Of a stretch of DNA of 17,809 nt, positions 1 to 7,066 are shown one piece after another. The DNA lies in the NCBI GenBank assembly GCA_041655255.1, contig JBBAFS010000032.1:1-17809 (forward strand), in the 5' to 3' direction. The notes under the pieces are model-generated. The model did not search any database, was not told where the DNA came from, and was given only the letters and a program-made list of their open reading frames with translations. The stretch is from JBBAFS01 sp041655255 (GTDB lineage Bacteria > Spirochaetota > Spirochaetia > Sphaerochaetales > Sphaerochaetaceae). How positions within the stretch are numbered: position 1 is the first letter of the stretch; every line of letters begins with the position of its first letter. The translations under genes and the position numbers were made by a program.

Positions 1-1
1 A

Positions 2-172
2 TCTAAAGAAGAGAAGGTTGCCGTCGTCGAAGAGCCACAAGAGCCTGAATTTGGTGCTGAAGGGGCTGAAGATGATGAAGATGAAGATGAAGAAGACGAA
101 CAAGAAGAGTCTTCTGAAGTCGTTGAAGAAGCTGCCGAAGAGACAGAAGAGTCCGAAGAGAACAAGGAATAA
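2..172 (+). CDS. rplI: Acidic C-terminal tail of an upstream gene, probably ribosomal protein L9 (partial)
   Basis: An open reading frame enters from the left edge and ends at TAA 170-172, leaving 56 visible residues. These are overwhelmingly Glu and Asp with some Ala, Ser and Val, and include an unbroken acidic stretch around residues 27-38. No folded domain is visible, so the identity rests on context: in Treponema and many other bacteria rplI (large-subunit protein L9) lies next to dnaB, and spirochaete ribosomal proteins can carry acidic extensions. The stop is only 5 nt before the dnaB start, and the dnaB ribosome binding site lies inside this gene's last codons, so the two genes are probably co-transcribed and translationally coupled. 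Any other protein with a low-complexity acidic C-terminus would look the same here; the missing upstream sequence would settle it. Confidence 0.6.
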   Translation, partial: SKEEKVAVVEEPQEPEFGAEGAEDDEDEDEEDEQEESSEVVEEAAEETEESEENKE

Positions 173-177
173 CAATT

Positions 178-1566
178 ATGGCGTCACAACACTATGGCGG
201 AAGAGTACCTCCTCACAATGACGATGCTGAAAAAGCTGTCTTAGGGGCAATGATGCTCTCTTTTGATGCCTTTAGTGAGGTGACAGAGATTTTACGTAAA
301 GATGATTTTTACACCCCATCTCACCAGAATTTGTATGACGCTATACTTCAGTTTAACCAAGAACATGCCTCTCAGACGATTGATCTGATTACTATCAGTG
401 AATATCTGAAGTCAAAAAAAATCTTAGAACTGTGTGGGGGAATGGCTTATGTTGCCTCCCTCACCAGTGATGTCCCTACCACAAGTAATGCCTCTTACTA
501 TGCAAAGATTGTCCATGAGAACTCCATTAGACGCTCTTTATTAAGCCTCGGTGGATCTATTCAACAAGAGGCTTTTGATCTCTCTTTAGATGTGAGTAAG
601 CTCTTAGATAGTAACGAACAAAAACTCAGTGAGCTGCAATACTCATCTTCTCCACTCAGCGATCGATATCAAGAGTCTTCAACACTTGTGAACGAAACGG
701 TAGATCGATTAATGCTCCGAGCGAAGCACGGAAACACAGACGGTGTTAAAACAGGCTTTACTCAACTTGATGAGATGACCGGTGGATTTCAACCATCGGA
801 GTTTATCGTCATTGGAGCTCGTCCCTCAGTTGGAAAAACGGCCTTTGCTATTACCATGGCTATGGACATGGCATACAAAAGAAAGGTGCCAGTAGGGTTT
901 TTCTCAGCAGAGATGACAAGTATGGCTATTATGGAGCGAATCATTTCTGCAGAGGCCCGTGTCGACTCTAAAAGGATACGTACAGCAGTATTACGCTCCC
1001 AGGATATGGTCCAGATTGTCGATGCTGCTGGTCGTATTTATGAAGGGAATCTCTTTATTCAAGATACCCCCAATATTAAACTACTCGATCTCAGAAGCCA
1101 AGCTCGGAGAATGAAACGAGAAAGAGATATTAAAATCATGTTTGTCGATTACATTGGCCTTATTAACCCCGAATCGTTTCCTAATGTTCCACGCCATGAA
1201 CAAGTTGCAGAAATCTCACGATCGCTTAAAGCTCTGAGTCGTGAATTACAAATTCCTATTGTAGCTTTATCACAAGTAAGTCGTGATGCTGAAGGGAAAG
1301 AGCCGAATTTGGCAAACCTCAGAGATAGTGGATCGGTTGAACAAGACGCTGATGTGGTGATCCTGCTACATCGAGAGCGGCTTACCGATATGAATAAAGA
1401 GTACGGATCCGAAGAGGAGCATGTTGAAATTATCGATGGGTTTCCTGTCCAAGAGACCAAAGTGATTGTTGCAAAACAACGTAATGGTGAAACAGGTATT
1501 ATAACAATGGGCTTTCAACATCAATTAGTGAGATTTGTTGAATTAGAAAAACACTCATTTTTGTAA
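178..1566 (+). CDS. dnaB: Replicative DNA helicase DnaB
   Basis: Hexameric 5'-3' helicase that unwinds the replication fork and recruits primase. The 462 residues match the usual 440-470. The N-terminal domain starts with the family pattern PPHNDDAEKAVLGAMML (residues 11-27). The RecA-like C-terminal domain has Walker A GARPSVGKT (213-221), Walker B around MFVDYIGLI (321-329), LSQVSRD (364-370), the block LRDSGSVEQDADVV (381-394) and a KQRNGETG motif near the end. The ATG at 178 is supported by an AAGGA ribosome binding site about 9 nt upstream, inside the last codons of the preceding gene. No intein or insertion is visible. Its last 12 nt overlap the 3' end of the convergent rseP gene. Confidence 0.97.
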   Translation: MASQHYGGRVPPHNDDAEKAVLGAMMLSFDAFSEVTEILRKDDFYTPSHQNLYDAILQFNQEHASQTIDLITISEYLKSKKILELCGGMAYVASLTSDVPTTSNASYYAKIVHENSIRRSLLSLGGSIQQEAFDLSLDVSKLLDSNEQKLSELQYSSSPLSDRYQESSTLVNETVDRLMLRAKHGNTDGVKTGFTQLDEMTGGFQPSEFIVIGARPSVGKTAFAITMAMDMAYKRKVPVGFFSAEMTSMAIMERIISAEARVDSKRIRTAVLRSQDMVQIVDAAGRIYEGNLFIQDTPNIKLLDLRSQARRMKRERDIKIMFVDYIGLINPESFPNVPRHEQVAEISRSLKALSRELQIPIVALSQVSRDAEGKEPNLANLRDSGSVEQDADVVILLHRERLTDMNKEYGSEEEHVEIIDGFPVQETKVIVAKQRNGETGIITMGFQHQLVRFVELEKHSFL

Positions 1567-2859
1567 GAATAGAAATTGGATATCCTGAAATAACACCACC
1601 ATCATAAGGATAAATAATAAAGAGAGTCCCACTGCTTGATAACGCATATACCACTTTTGGGGGACCTTTTTTCCACTGAGTGCCTCAAACACCCCCAAAA
1701 GAATAGCTCCTCCATCGAGACCAGGAAATGGGAGTAAATTTGCAATGGCTAATGAGATGCTAATGTAGGCAATGATTTGGAGTACTTGACGTAACGAACT
1801 GTGACGCATTGAGCCAACGACATAACTTATTGTTAAAGGGCCTGCTAAAGAGTCACTGACACTTTGTTTCCCACTTATCATATGTGAAATAGCTTTATAC
1901 GTCTCTACAATCACAACAAATGTCTCGTTAAAAGCAGATACGATACTTTGATCCAAAGAGAGACCTGGGATGTGAGCAACTTCAGTTTGAAATGAGAAAG
2001 GAATTACAATATTTCCCGCCTCATCTATTGTGGCAAGATAGGTTATATCAATCTCCTTACCATCTCGAAGGACGACCATCTCAATAAGGGGATTTTGGGA
2101 GATAAGTAAGGATGCTACATCGAAAGTGTTGTACACATTGTGATGTTGTAATCGTACTATGGTATCTCCCTTTTCTAGGTTCATTGGATTGTCTTTACTT
2201 ACTTCTCCAATCACAGGTTTGATAAAATAACTTAAGCCCACACGAGCTTTTCCATCTTCAAAAGATGGAATAATAGTTTTTTCAAGCTCTTTGCCATCTC
2301 GTTTAATGATGAATCTCATTGGTTGTTCTTTTTCATAGGTAGCAAGAATAGATTGAATATCATCAAAGTATTCAACTTTGTTATCATCGATGAGGAGAAT
2401 CGTATCACCACTGAGAAGACCGCCACTACGTGAGGGGGAGTGGGTGGTAGGGCCAAACACTTCGGGGTAGTCGGCAGTAATAACAATTGTAGAGGGGAAG
2501 TGAGGCTCTTGGTAATCAAGTAAGAAGTAAGGGACAAAGATAAGTAAAGCTAATAGAAGATTAAACAGCGGACCTAAAAGAAATACACCTATTTTCTTAA
2601 GAGGACTTTGTACAAATAATGAGTCTTCAGAGGATTCACCTTCTCCACCCATCAAACAATATCCGCCTAAAGGAAATAGATTAATACGATACGTTGTCTC
2701 CTTCTTTCTCCATGTAACGAGAGCTTTTCCCCAACCAATAGCAAATGTGTCGACTCTCACACCAAATAAACGAGCTCCAAGAAAGTGACCACTCTCATGA
2801 ACAGTAATCATGGCACTTATCACTAAAAGACCTATACCTAGTGAGAAAATAAGTTCCAC
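1555..2859 (-). CDS. rseP: RIP metalloprotease RseP (site-2 protease family)
   Basis: Inner-membrane zinc protease that cuts transmembrane segments, classically anti-sigma factors and leftover signal peptides. From the GTG start at 2859 (434 residues) the first membrane helix contains the zinc motif HESGH (21-25). FPLGGYCLMGGEGE follows at about 62-75. A PDZ domain lies near 138-200 and a weaker PDZ-like repeat near 218-275. The second active-site motif NLLPFPGLDGG is at 374-384, with the metal-binding Asp at 382, and a last hydrophobic helix follows. I chose GTG over the upstream ATG at 2886 because GTG overlaps the dxr stop by one base (TAGTG), has AGAGGA 8 nt before it, and removes a Lys/Arg-rich N-terminus. 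It is the last gene of the minus-strand cluster and overlaps the dnaB end by 12 nt. The substrate in this organism is unknown. Confidence 0.95.
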   Translation of the reverse strand: MELIFSLGIGLLVISAMITVHESGHFLGARLFGVRVDTFAIGWGKALVTWRKKETTYRINLFPLGGYCLMGGEGESSEDSLFVQSPLKKIGVFLLGPLFNLLLALLIFVPYFLLDYQEPHFPSTIVITADYPEVFGPTTHSPSRSGGLLSGDTILLIDDNKVEYFDDIQSILATYEKEQPMRFIIKRDGKELEKTIIPSFEDGKARVGLSYFIKPVIGEVSKDNPMNLEKGDTIVRLQHHNVYNTFDVASLLISQNPLIEMVVLRDGKEIDITYLATIDEAGNIVIPFSFQTEVAHIPGLSLDQSIVSAFNETFVVIVETYKAISHMISGKQSVSDSLAGPLTISYVVGSMRHSSLRQVLQIIAYISISLAIANLLPFPGLDGGAILLGVFEALSGKKVPQKWYMRYQAVGLSLLFILMMVVLFQDIQFLFLQK

Positions 2860-4028
2860 TATGACTTTCCTCTTTTTTGGATGCACGTGGATGCAACTTC
2901 TCTTGATCTTTGATCAATAGCTAAAATCTCCTCTAACGAAGAGGCCTTTTGACTCCATCCATGCTCTAAGGTGTGCTTTACAATATCACTTATCGATAAA
3001 AAAGAGATGCGCTTTTGAAAAAATGCTTCGACAGCGACTTCATTTGCAGCATTATAGACAATAGGGTAGCCACCCTTTTTACGAACACACTCATACGCTA
3101 GTGCTAATAGTGGAAAACGATACGTATCTGGTAAAGAGAATGATAAATTTAAATCAGAAAAATCGAGAGGACGAACCACATCACGAATAGAGATCTCTTG
3201 TTGTGCTAAAGCAGATACAATAGGTAATGCCATATCTGGTGGGGAGAGTTGTGCATATAAAGCACCGTTATGAAGGCGAATCAACGAGTGGACAACACTT
3301 TGAGGGTGAATTACTACTTCAATATCATCGGCATCAAAGCCAAACAAAAATGAAGCTTCAATAACTTCTAAGCCTTTGTTTGCTAAAGTGGAAGAGTCGA
3401 CTGTAATCTTAGGACCCATACTCCACGTTGGATGATTGAGAGCCATTTCCACTGTGACTTGCTCCATCTCTTCTATAGAGGCATCTCGAAATGGTCCACC
3501 ACTTGCAGTAAGAACAAGGGAGTGGACTTGTTCTTTACCAAAGCCATTGATTAAGGCATACAACGTAGAGTGTTCACTATCTACAGGAATAAGGGAGACG
3601 TTGTGCTTGCGAGCCATCTCAAAAAGGAAGTCTCCCCCCATAACAACGCTTTCTTTGTTAGAAAGAGCAATATCTTTCCCACTTTCAATAGCCACAATAG
3701 TAGGTTCTAAGCCCTCTGCTCCACTAATAGCATTTAATACAATATCAGCATCAATTGAGCGAATCATCTCTAATAATCCACTTTTATGGTAGTAAAATTG
3801 AGTTGATGGTAAAAATTGAGACTCTTGCTCCATTTCTAATGATTGAGAAGTAACTGCTACGGTAGTGCATTGGTAATAGGTAGCTTCTTTAATAAGAGGT
3901 GTTATTTGGCTATGGGCACTAAGAGCAACAATCTCAAACTGATCTTTGTACGGACGTAGAGCCTTTAACGCAGTGGTTCCTATACTCCCTGTAGCGCCTA
4001 AGATAATGACTCGTTTTTTTCTTTTCAT
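2859..4028 (-). CDS. dxr: 1-deoxy-D-xylulose 5-phosphate reductoisomerase
   Basis: Converts 1-deoxy-D-xylulose 5-phosphate to 2-C-methyl-D-erythritol 4-phosphate with NADPH, the committed MEP-pathway step; this is the target of fosmidomycin. At 389 residues it is of normal length. The N-terminus carries the NADPH loop GATGSIG (11-17). SNKESVV is at 123-129, and the metal ligands Asp150 and Glu152 lie in PVDSEHSTL. ASGGPFRD (175-182) follows, and NKGLEVIEA (217-225) supplies the third metal ligand Glu221. HPQSVVHS (241-248) is also conserved. All catalytic residues I can place are intact. The start is 12 nt after the cdsA stop with an AGAGGT ribosome binding site. Its neighbour uppS uses the isoprenoid precursors made by this pathway. 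Confidence 0.97.
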   Translation of the reverse strand: MKRKKRVIILGATGSIGTTALKALRPYKDQFEIVALSAHSQITPLIKEATYYQCTTVAVTSQSLEMEQESQFLPSTQFYYHKSGLLEMIRSIDADIVLNAISGAEGLEPTIVAIESGKDIALSNKESVVMGGDFLFEMARKHNVSLIPVDSEHSTLYALINGFGKEQVHSLVLTASGGPFRDASIEEMEQVTVEMALNHPTWSMGPKITVDSSTLANKGLEVIEASFLFGFDADDIEVVIHPQSVVHSLIRLHNGALYAQLSPPDMALPIVSALAQQEISIRDVVRPLDFSDLNLSFSLPDTYRFPLLALAYECVRKKGGYPIVYNAANEVAVEAFFQKRISFLSISDIVKHTLEHGWSQKASSLEEILAIDQRSREVASTCIQKRGKS

Positions 4029-4040
4029 GGAAAAAGACCT

Positions 4041-4880
4041 CTAGGAGAATAGGATAATCATTACATAGAATATAGGGGCAATTAATAACAATGAATCAAT
4101 TGAGTCCAAAATACCTCCACGTCCTAAAATGATAGTCCCAGAGTCTTTCACATTCACCCCACGTTTTATTGTCGACTCTATCAAATCTCCTATATTACCA
4201 GCGATGGAAGTGACTAAGCCAATACTCAGAGCTTGCCACCAATTAAAGGTGTGTGCCATGGTAGGGATGAAGGTGATAAATAGATAAGCAATCACCATCG
4301 ACATCACACTCCCACCGATAAAACCGGCAATACTTTTATTTGGGCTCACTGCCACAACATTACAATTATTTCTTCCAAGCCACATTCCAAAGACGTAGGC
4401 AAAGGTATCATTTCCAAACACACATAAAAAAAGCAAAAGAAGCATTAAACTTGGGTGTTCTAACAGTAATACCTTTATTAAAAAGATTGAGACATAAGAG
4501 GGGTAAAATAACACAAGTGTTGTTTTACCATACCGCTCAATAGTGAATGAAAACTCATCTTTAGCCCCTGTTATAATCTCAATGGCAAAAGCGATAGTAA
4601 GTAAGGTTACTAGTGTTGTTGAGACAACAGGGTAGGTAGGGAAAAAAACAGATTGTACATACTGAGCTATGGGTAGTAGTCCCCCTACCCAAAAAGGGAG
4701 TAAAGGACGTTGCCCTTGTTCGCTGAGCATATGAGTCATCTCATATCCCCCAATCATAACAGCGATAACAACTAATATGGCAAATGCGACATGGGTATAA
4801 TATGGGAGAAAATAAATGAGAGAAAATAGGGCTGGCACCGCTGTAAAGGTTAAGATAAGACGTTTTAGTAGACTACTCAT
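4041..4880 (-). CDS. cdsA: Phosphatidate cytidylyltransferase (CDP-diacylglycerol synthase)
   Basis: Integral membrane enzyme that activates phosphatidic acid with CTP to CDP-diacylglycerol, the precursor of bacterial phospholipids. The 279 residues are mostly hydrophobic, with about eight likely membrane segments. Conserved motifs are NDTFAYVFG (157-165), SPNKSIAGFIGG (179-190) and the C-terminal signature running from STIKR (236-240) through KDSG (245-248) to GRGGILDSID (253-262). Compared with the classical signature, the usual Pro before the Gly is Leu, the His before GG is Arg, and the Arg after the first Asp is Ser. I recall the last two changes from other spirochaetes, so activity is still expected. 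The start overlaps the uppS stop by 8 nt, which suggests coupled translation. Confidence 0.94.
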   Translation of the reverse strand: MSSLLKRLILTFTAVPALFSLIYFLPYYTHVAFAILVVIAVMIGGYEMTHMLSEQGQRPLLPFWVGGLLPIAQYVQSVFFPTYPVVSTTLVTLLTIAFAIEIITGAKDEFSFTIERYGKTTLVLFYPSYVSIFLIKVLLLEHPSLMLLLLFLCVFGNDTFAYVFGMWLGRNNCNVVAVSPNKSIAGFIGGSVMSMVIAYLFITFIPTMAHTFNWWQALSIGLVTSIAGNIGDLIESTIKRGVNVKDSGTIILGRGGILDSIDSLLLIAPIFYVMIILFS

Positions 4881-5580
4881 GATCTAGGCCTCCAAAGCGG
4901 CGATTCCGCTTTTGAAAAAGTTTACACACCTGTTGCAGTTGTGATGCACCCCACTCGGGCCATAATGTATCGTAAAAAGCAAATTCAGCATACGCAGCAT
5001 CCCATAACAAAAAGTTACTTAGCCTTTGTTCCCCACCAGAGCGGACAATAATATCGACAGGTGGAATTCCAGGAAGATCAAGATAGTTAGAGAAAGAGGA
5101 AGTTGTTAACTCTTCAGTCTTTGGTGAACTGTTGTAGCGTTGAATTGCTCGAATGATCTCATCTTGACCACCGTAGTTTATCGCTAAAATAACGGTGATT
5201 CGAGAGTGATCTTTAGTCGCATCTTTCGTTGCTTCAATAGCATCAATAGCTTCACTACTGAGATGATCAACATCTCCTCTAAAGAGGACTTTAGCACCAA
5301 TACGTGTATAGAAATCGAGCTCACTGTAGAGACGAGTCGACAACAGATTCATTAAATAGCCAACTTCTTTTGGAGGGCGTTTCCAATTCTCTGTAGAAAA
5401 GACGTAATAGGTAAGAAAGGGAATCCCTAAACGGGAAGCTTCAGTCGTTACACGCTTTGCAGCTTTTAATCCCTCATAATGGCCAGCACTACGTGGTAGA
5501 GAGCGCTCTTTCGCCCACCTCCCATTTCCGTCCATAATGATTCCAATATGCTGAATCTTCGTCTCTCCTAACTGATCCAT
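4873..5580 (-). CDS. uppS: Undecaprenyl diphosphate synthase (cis-prenyltransferase)
   Basis: Condenses isopentenyl diphosphate onto farnesyl diphosphate in cis to make the C55 carrier lipid for peptidoglycan and other envelope polymers. The protein from ATG 5580 is 235 residues, normal for the family. It has the substrate motif MDGNGRWA (16-23) with catalytic Asp17, FSTENWKRP (61-69), INYGGQDEI (134-142) and RSGGEQRLSNFLLW (180-193). The reading frame stays open upstream to 5796, but that stretch lies inside frr and does not look like UppS. The chosen ATG is 4 nt after the frr stop and places MDGNGRW at the usual distance from the N-terminus. The 3' end overlaps cdsA by 8 nt. Confidence 0.96.
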   Translation of the reverse strand: MDQLGETKIQHIGIIMDGNGRWAKERSLPRSAGHYEGLKAAKRVTTEASRLGIPFLTYYVFSTENWKRPPKEVGYLMNLLSTRLYSELDFYTRIGAKVLFRGDVDHLSSEAIDAIEATKDATKDHSRITVILAINYGGQDEIIRAIQRYNSSPKTEELTTSSFSNYLDLPGIPPVDIIVRSGGEQRLSNFLLWDAAYAEFAFYDTLWPEWGASQLQQVCKLFQKRNRRFGGLDHE

Positions 5581-5584
5581 ACTC

Positions 5585-6139
5585 TTAAATTTCCAATATT
5601 TCTTTCTCTTTTTCGGTTGCGATCTCATTAATCTCAGCGACATAGGTATCGGTAAGTTTTTGAATCTTTGTTTCGAGATCTTTTTGTTCGTCTTCTGAGA
5701 TGTCGCTTGCTTTTTGAAGCTTTTTAGATTCATCAATAGCTTCTCTTCTAATATTACGAATAGCAACACGACTGTTTTCGGCAGTTGCCTTAGCATTTCG
5801 AGCTAACTCTTTTCTTCGATCTTCAGTTAATGGTGGAAAGTTTATTCTCAGTAATTTTCCATCATTATTTGGATTTAAGGACAATTCACTTTTTAGAATC
5901 GCTTTTTCAATGGGAGCAAGGAGAGCTTTATCCCAAGGTTGAATCACCACTAAGCGAGCTTCAGGAATGCTGATACTAGCAACTTGGTTCAACGGTGTCT
6001 CTTGTCCATAATAATCGACTAAAATTTTGTCAAATAGTGCAGCAGTAGCTCTTCCAGTTCTTAAAGCACTGTATTCCGACTCTAATGCTGCAACACTCTT
6101 TTTCATTTTGGATTCGCATGTCTCTAAGATTGTATGCAT
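5585..6139 (-). CDS. frr: Ribosome recycling factor
   Basis: Cytoplasmic factor that, with EF-G, splits the post-termination ribosome. At 184 residues it is of family length (about 185). The family pattern is clear: ALRTGRATAALFDKILVDYY (25-44), then VASISIPEARLVVIQPWD near 53-70, INFPPLTEDRRKEL in the middle, and a helical, charged C-terminal half (RNIRREAIDESKK). A strong GGAGGT ribosome binding site lies just before the ATG. Directly upstream sits a 10-bp hairpin with a U-rich tail, so expression may be separated from, or attenuated relative to, tsf. In E. coli pyrH lies between tsf and frr; it is absent here. Confidence 0.97.
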   Translation of the reverse strand: MHTILETCESKMKKSVAALESEYSALRTGRATAALFDKILVDYYGQETPLNQVASISIPEARLVVIQPWDKALLAPIEKAILKSELSLNPNNDGKLLRINFPPLTEDRRKELARNAKATAENSRVAIRNIRREAIDESKKLQKASDISEDEQKDLETKIQKLTDTYVAEINEIATEKEKEILEI

Positions 6140-6158
6140 ACTTTACCTCCAATAAAAG

Positions 6159-6188
6159 AGGCCGCTTAGCGTTTTGTGTAAGCGGCCT
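6159..6188 (-). terminator. Candidate intrinsic terminator or attenuator between tsf and frr
   Basis: The arms AGGCCGCTTA (6159-6168) and TAAGCGGCCT (6179-6188) are perfectly complementary over 10 bp around a 10-nt loop. Read on the minus strand, the hairpin begins about 12 nt after the tsf stop and is followed by CTTTTATT, an imperfect U tract. On the plus strand no T tract follows, so it is oriented to act on minus-strand transcription. The frr ribosome binding site lies only a few bases beyond the U tract. The hairpin could therefore end part of the rpsB-tsf transcripts, act as a processing site, or protect an mRNA 3' end. Confidence 0.6.
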
Positions 6189-6200
6189 TCATGAGCTTAA

Positions 6201-7043
6201 TTATTGCTCTACACCCACACGATATAAAACGTATGTCTCAATGGAAAGGGGAGAGTCTACCTCTTTTGCTAAAGCAGCAAGTGTTTGTTCAACACTTTTA
6301 CTATCATCTTTGACAAAAGGTTGTTGTAAGAAACAAATCTCACTGAGATGTTTGTTTAATTTACCTTGAACAATACCAGCAACAACTTTCTCAGGTTTGT
6401 CTAAAGCAAGTGTTTGGGTGGTAAAGATCTCTTTTTGTTCATTAAGATAGGTAGGATCGACACTATCTTTTGAGAAGTATTGAGGATTAAAGGCAGCGAC
6501 GTGTAATGCACAATCGTTAGCAAACTCTTGTACTTTCTCAGAAGCTAAGACCTCTTTGTTATCGGCTTTAATTTTAACGATAACACCTAACGTACCTTCA
6601 CCGTGAATGTACTGAGATACGTACTCATTATCACCGATGTCTAATGCTTTAAATCGTTTTAATGCCATATTCTCTTTAATAGTAGAGATAAGGTTATTCA
6701 CTTTCTCTTGCATAGCATCAGTTACTTCAGTGTGATTACCTACAATCACATCTTCACATAACTCATTACCTAAATTGATAAAGTCTTGGTTACGTGCTAC
6801 GAAGTCGGTTTCACTTGACATCTCTAAAATGACAGCTTTGTCATCTTTTACAAGGGTAAAGACTCTGCCGTTTTCAGTTGCACGGTCGGCTCTTTTTGCC
6901 ATAGCAGCAAGACCCATCTCTTTTAATATTCTTTCAGCTTTCGCAAAATCACCTTCGGCTTGTACGAGGGCTTTTTTACAATCCATCATACCAGCTCCAG
7001 TAGCATCACGAAGTTTTTTTACTATTGCAGCACTAATTTCCAC
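6201..7043 (-). CDS. tsf: Translation elongation factor Ts
   Basis: Guanine-nucleotide exchange factor that regenerates EF-Tu-GTP. From GTG 7043 the protein is 280 residues and opens with the family N-terminus (M)EISAAIVKKLRDATGAGMM, a UBA-like domain. The EF-Tu contact motif TDFVARN is at 79-85, and the C-terminal part contains the usual FLQQPFVKD block. An in-frame ATG at 7067 overlaps the rpsB stop (TAATG), but it would add eight residues not expected in EF-Ts. GTG 7043 has GAAGGAG ending 6 nt before it and matches the usual N-terminus exactly. It sits directly behind rpsB, the common bacterial arrangement. Confidence 0.96.
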   Translation of the reverse strand: MEISAAIVKKLRDATGAGMMDCKKALVQAEGDFAKAERILKEMGLAAMAKRADRATENGRVFTLVKDDKAVILEMSSETDFVARNQDFINLGNELCEDVIVGNHTEVTDAMQEKVNNLISTIKENMALKRFKALDIGDNEYVSQYIHGEGTLGVIVKIKADNKEVLASEKVQEFANDCALHVAAFNPQYFSKDSVDPTYLNEQKEIFTTQTLALDKPEKVVAGIVQGKLNKHLSEICFLQQPFVKDDSKSVEQTLAALAKEVDSPLSIETYVLYRVGVEQ

Positions 7044-7049
7044 ACTGTT

Positions 7050-7056
7050 CTCCTTC
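7050..7056 (-). promoter_or_regulatory. Ribosome binding site deciding the tsf start
   Basis: GAAGGAG on the minus strand lies 6 nt before GTG 7043. It falls inside the reading frame that would start at ATG 7067, so it argues for the shorter EF-Ts with the canonical EISAA N-terminus. Confidence 0.7.
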
Positions 7057-7066
7057 ACTCTAGGCA

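Noticed and set aside
18..221. Lys-rich plus-strand reading frame across the start of the window
   Set aside because: It is the shifted reading of the acidic GAA/GAT-rich tail (codons of Glu/Asp read in another frame give Lys/Met) and overlaps dnaB; it has no ribosome binding site or family resemblance.
1149..1460. Minus-strand open frame of about 100 codons inside dnaB
   Set aside because: Antisense shadow of a well-conserved coding region; Ser/Arg/Thr-rich composition with no start signal or motif.
3436..3792. Plus-strand open frame of 118 codons inside dxr
   Set aside because: Antisense shadow of the conserved Dxr catalytic domain with no ribosome binding site or recognisable protein features.
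5581..5796. 72-residue N-terminal extension of UppS
   Set aside because: It lies entirely inside frr in another frame, is low-complexity Lys-rich, and UppS proteins begin shortly before the MDGNGRW motif; ATG 5580 fits spacing and family length.
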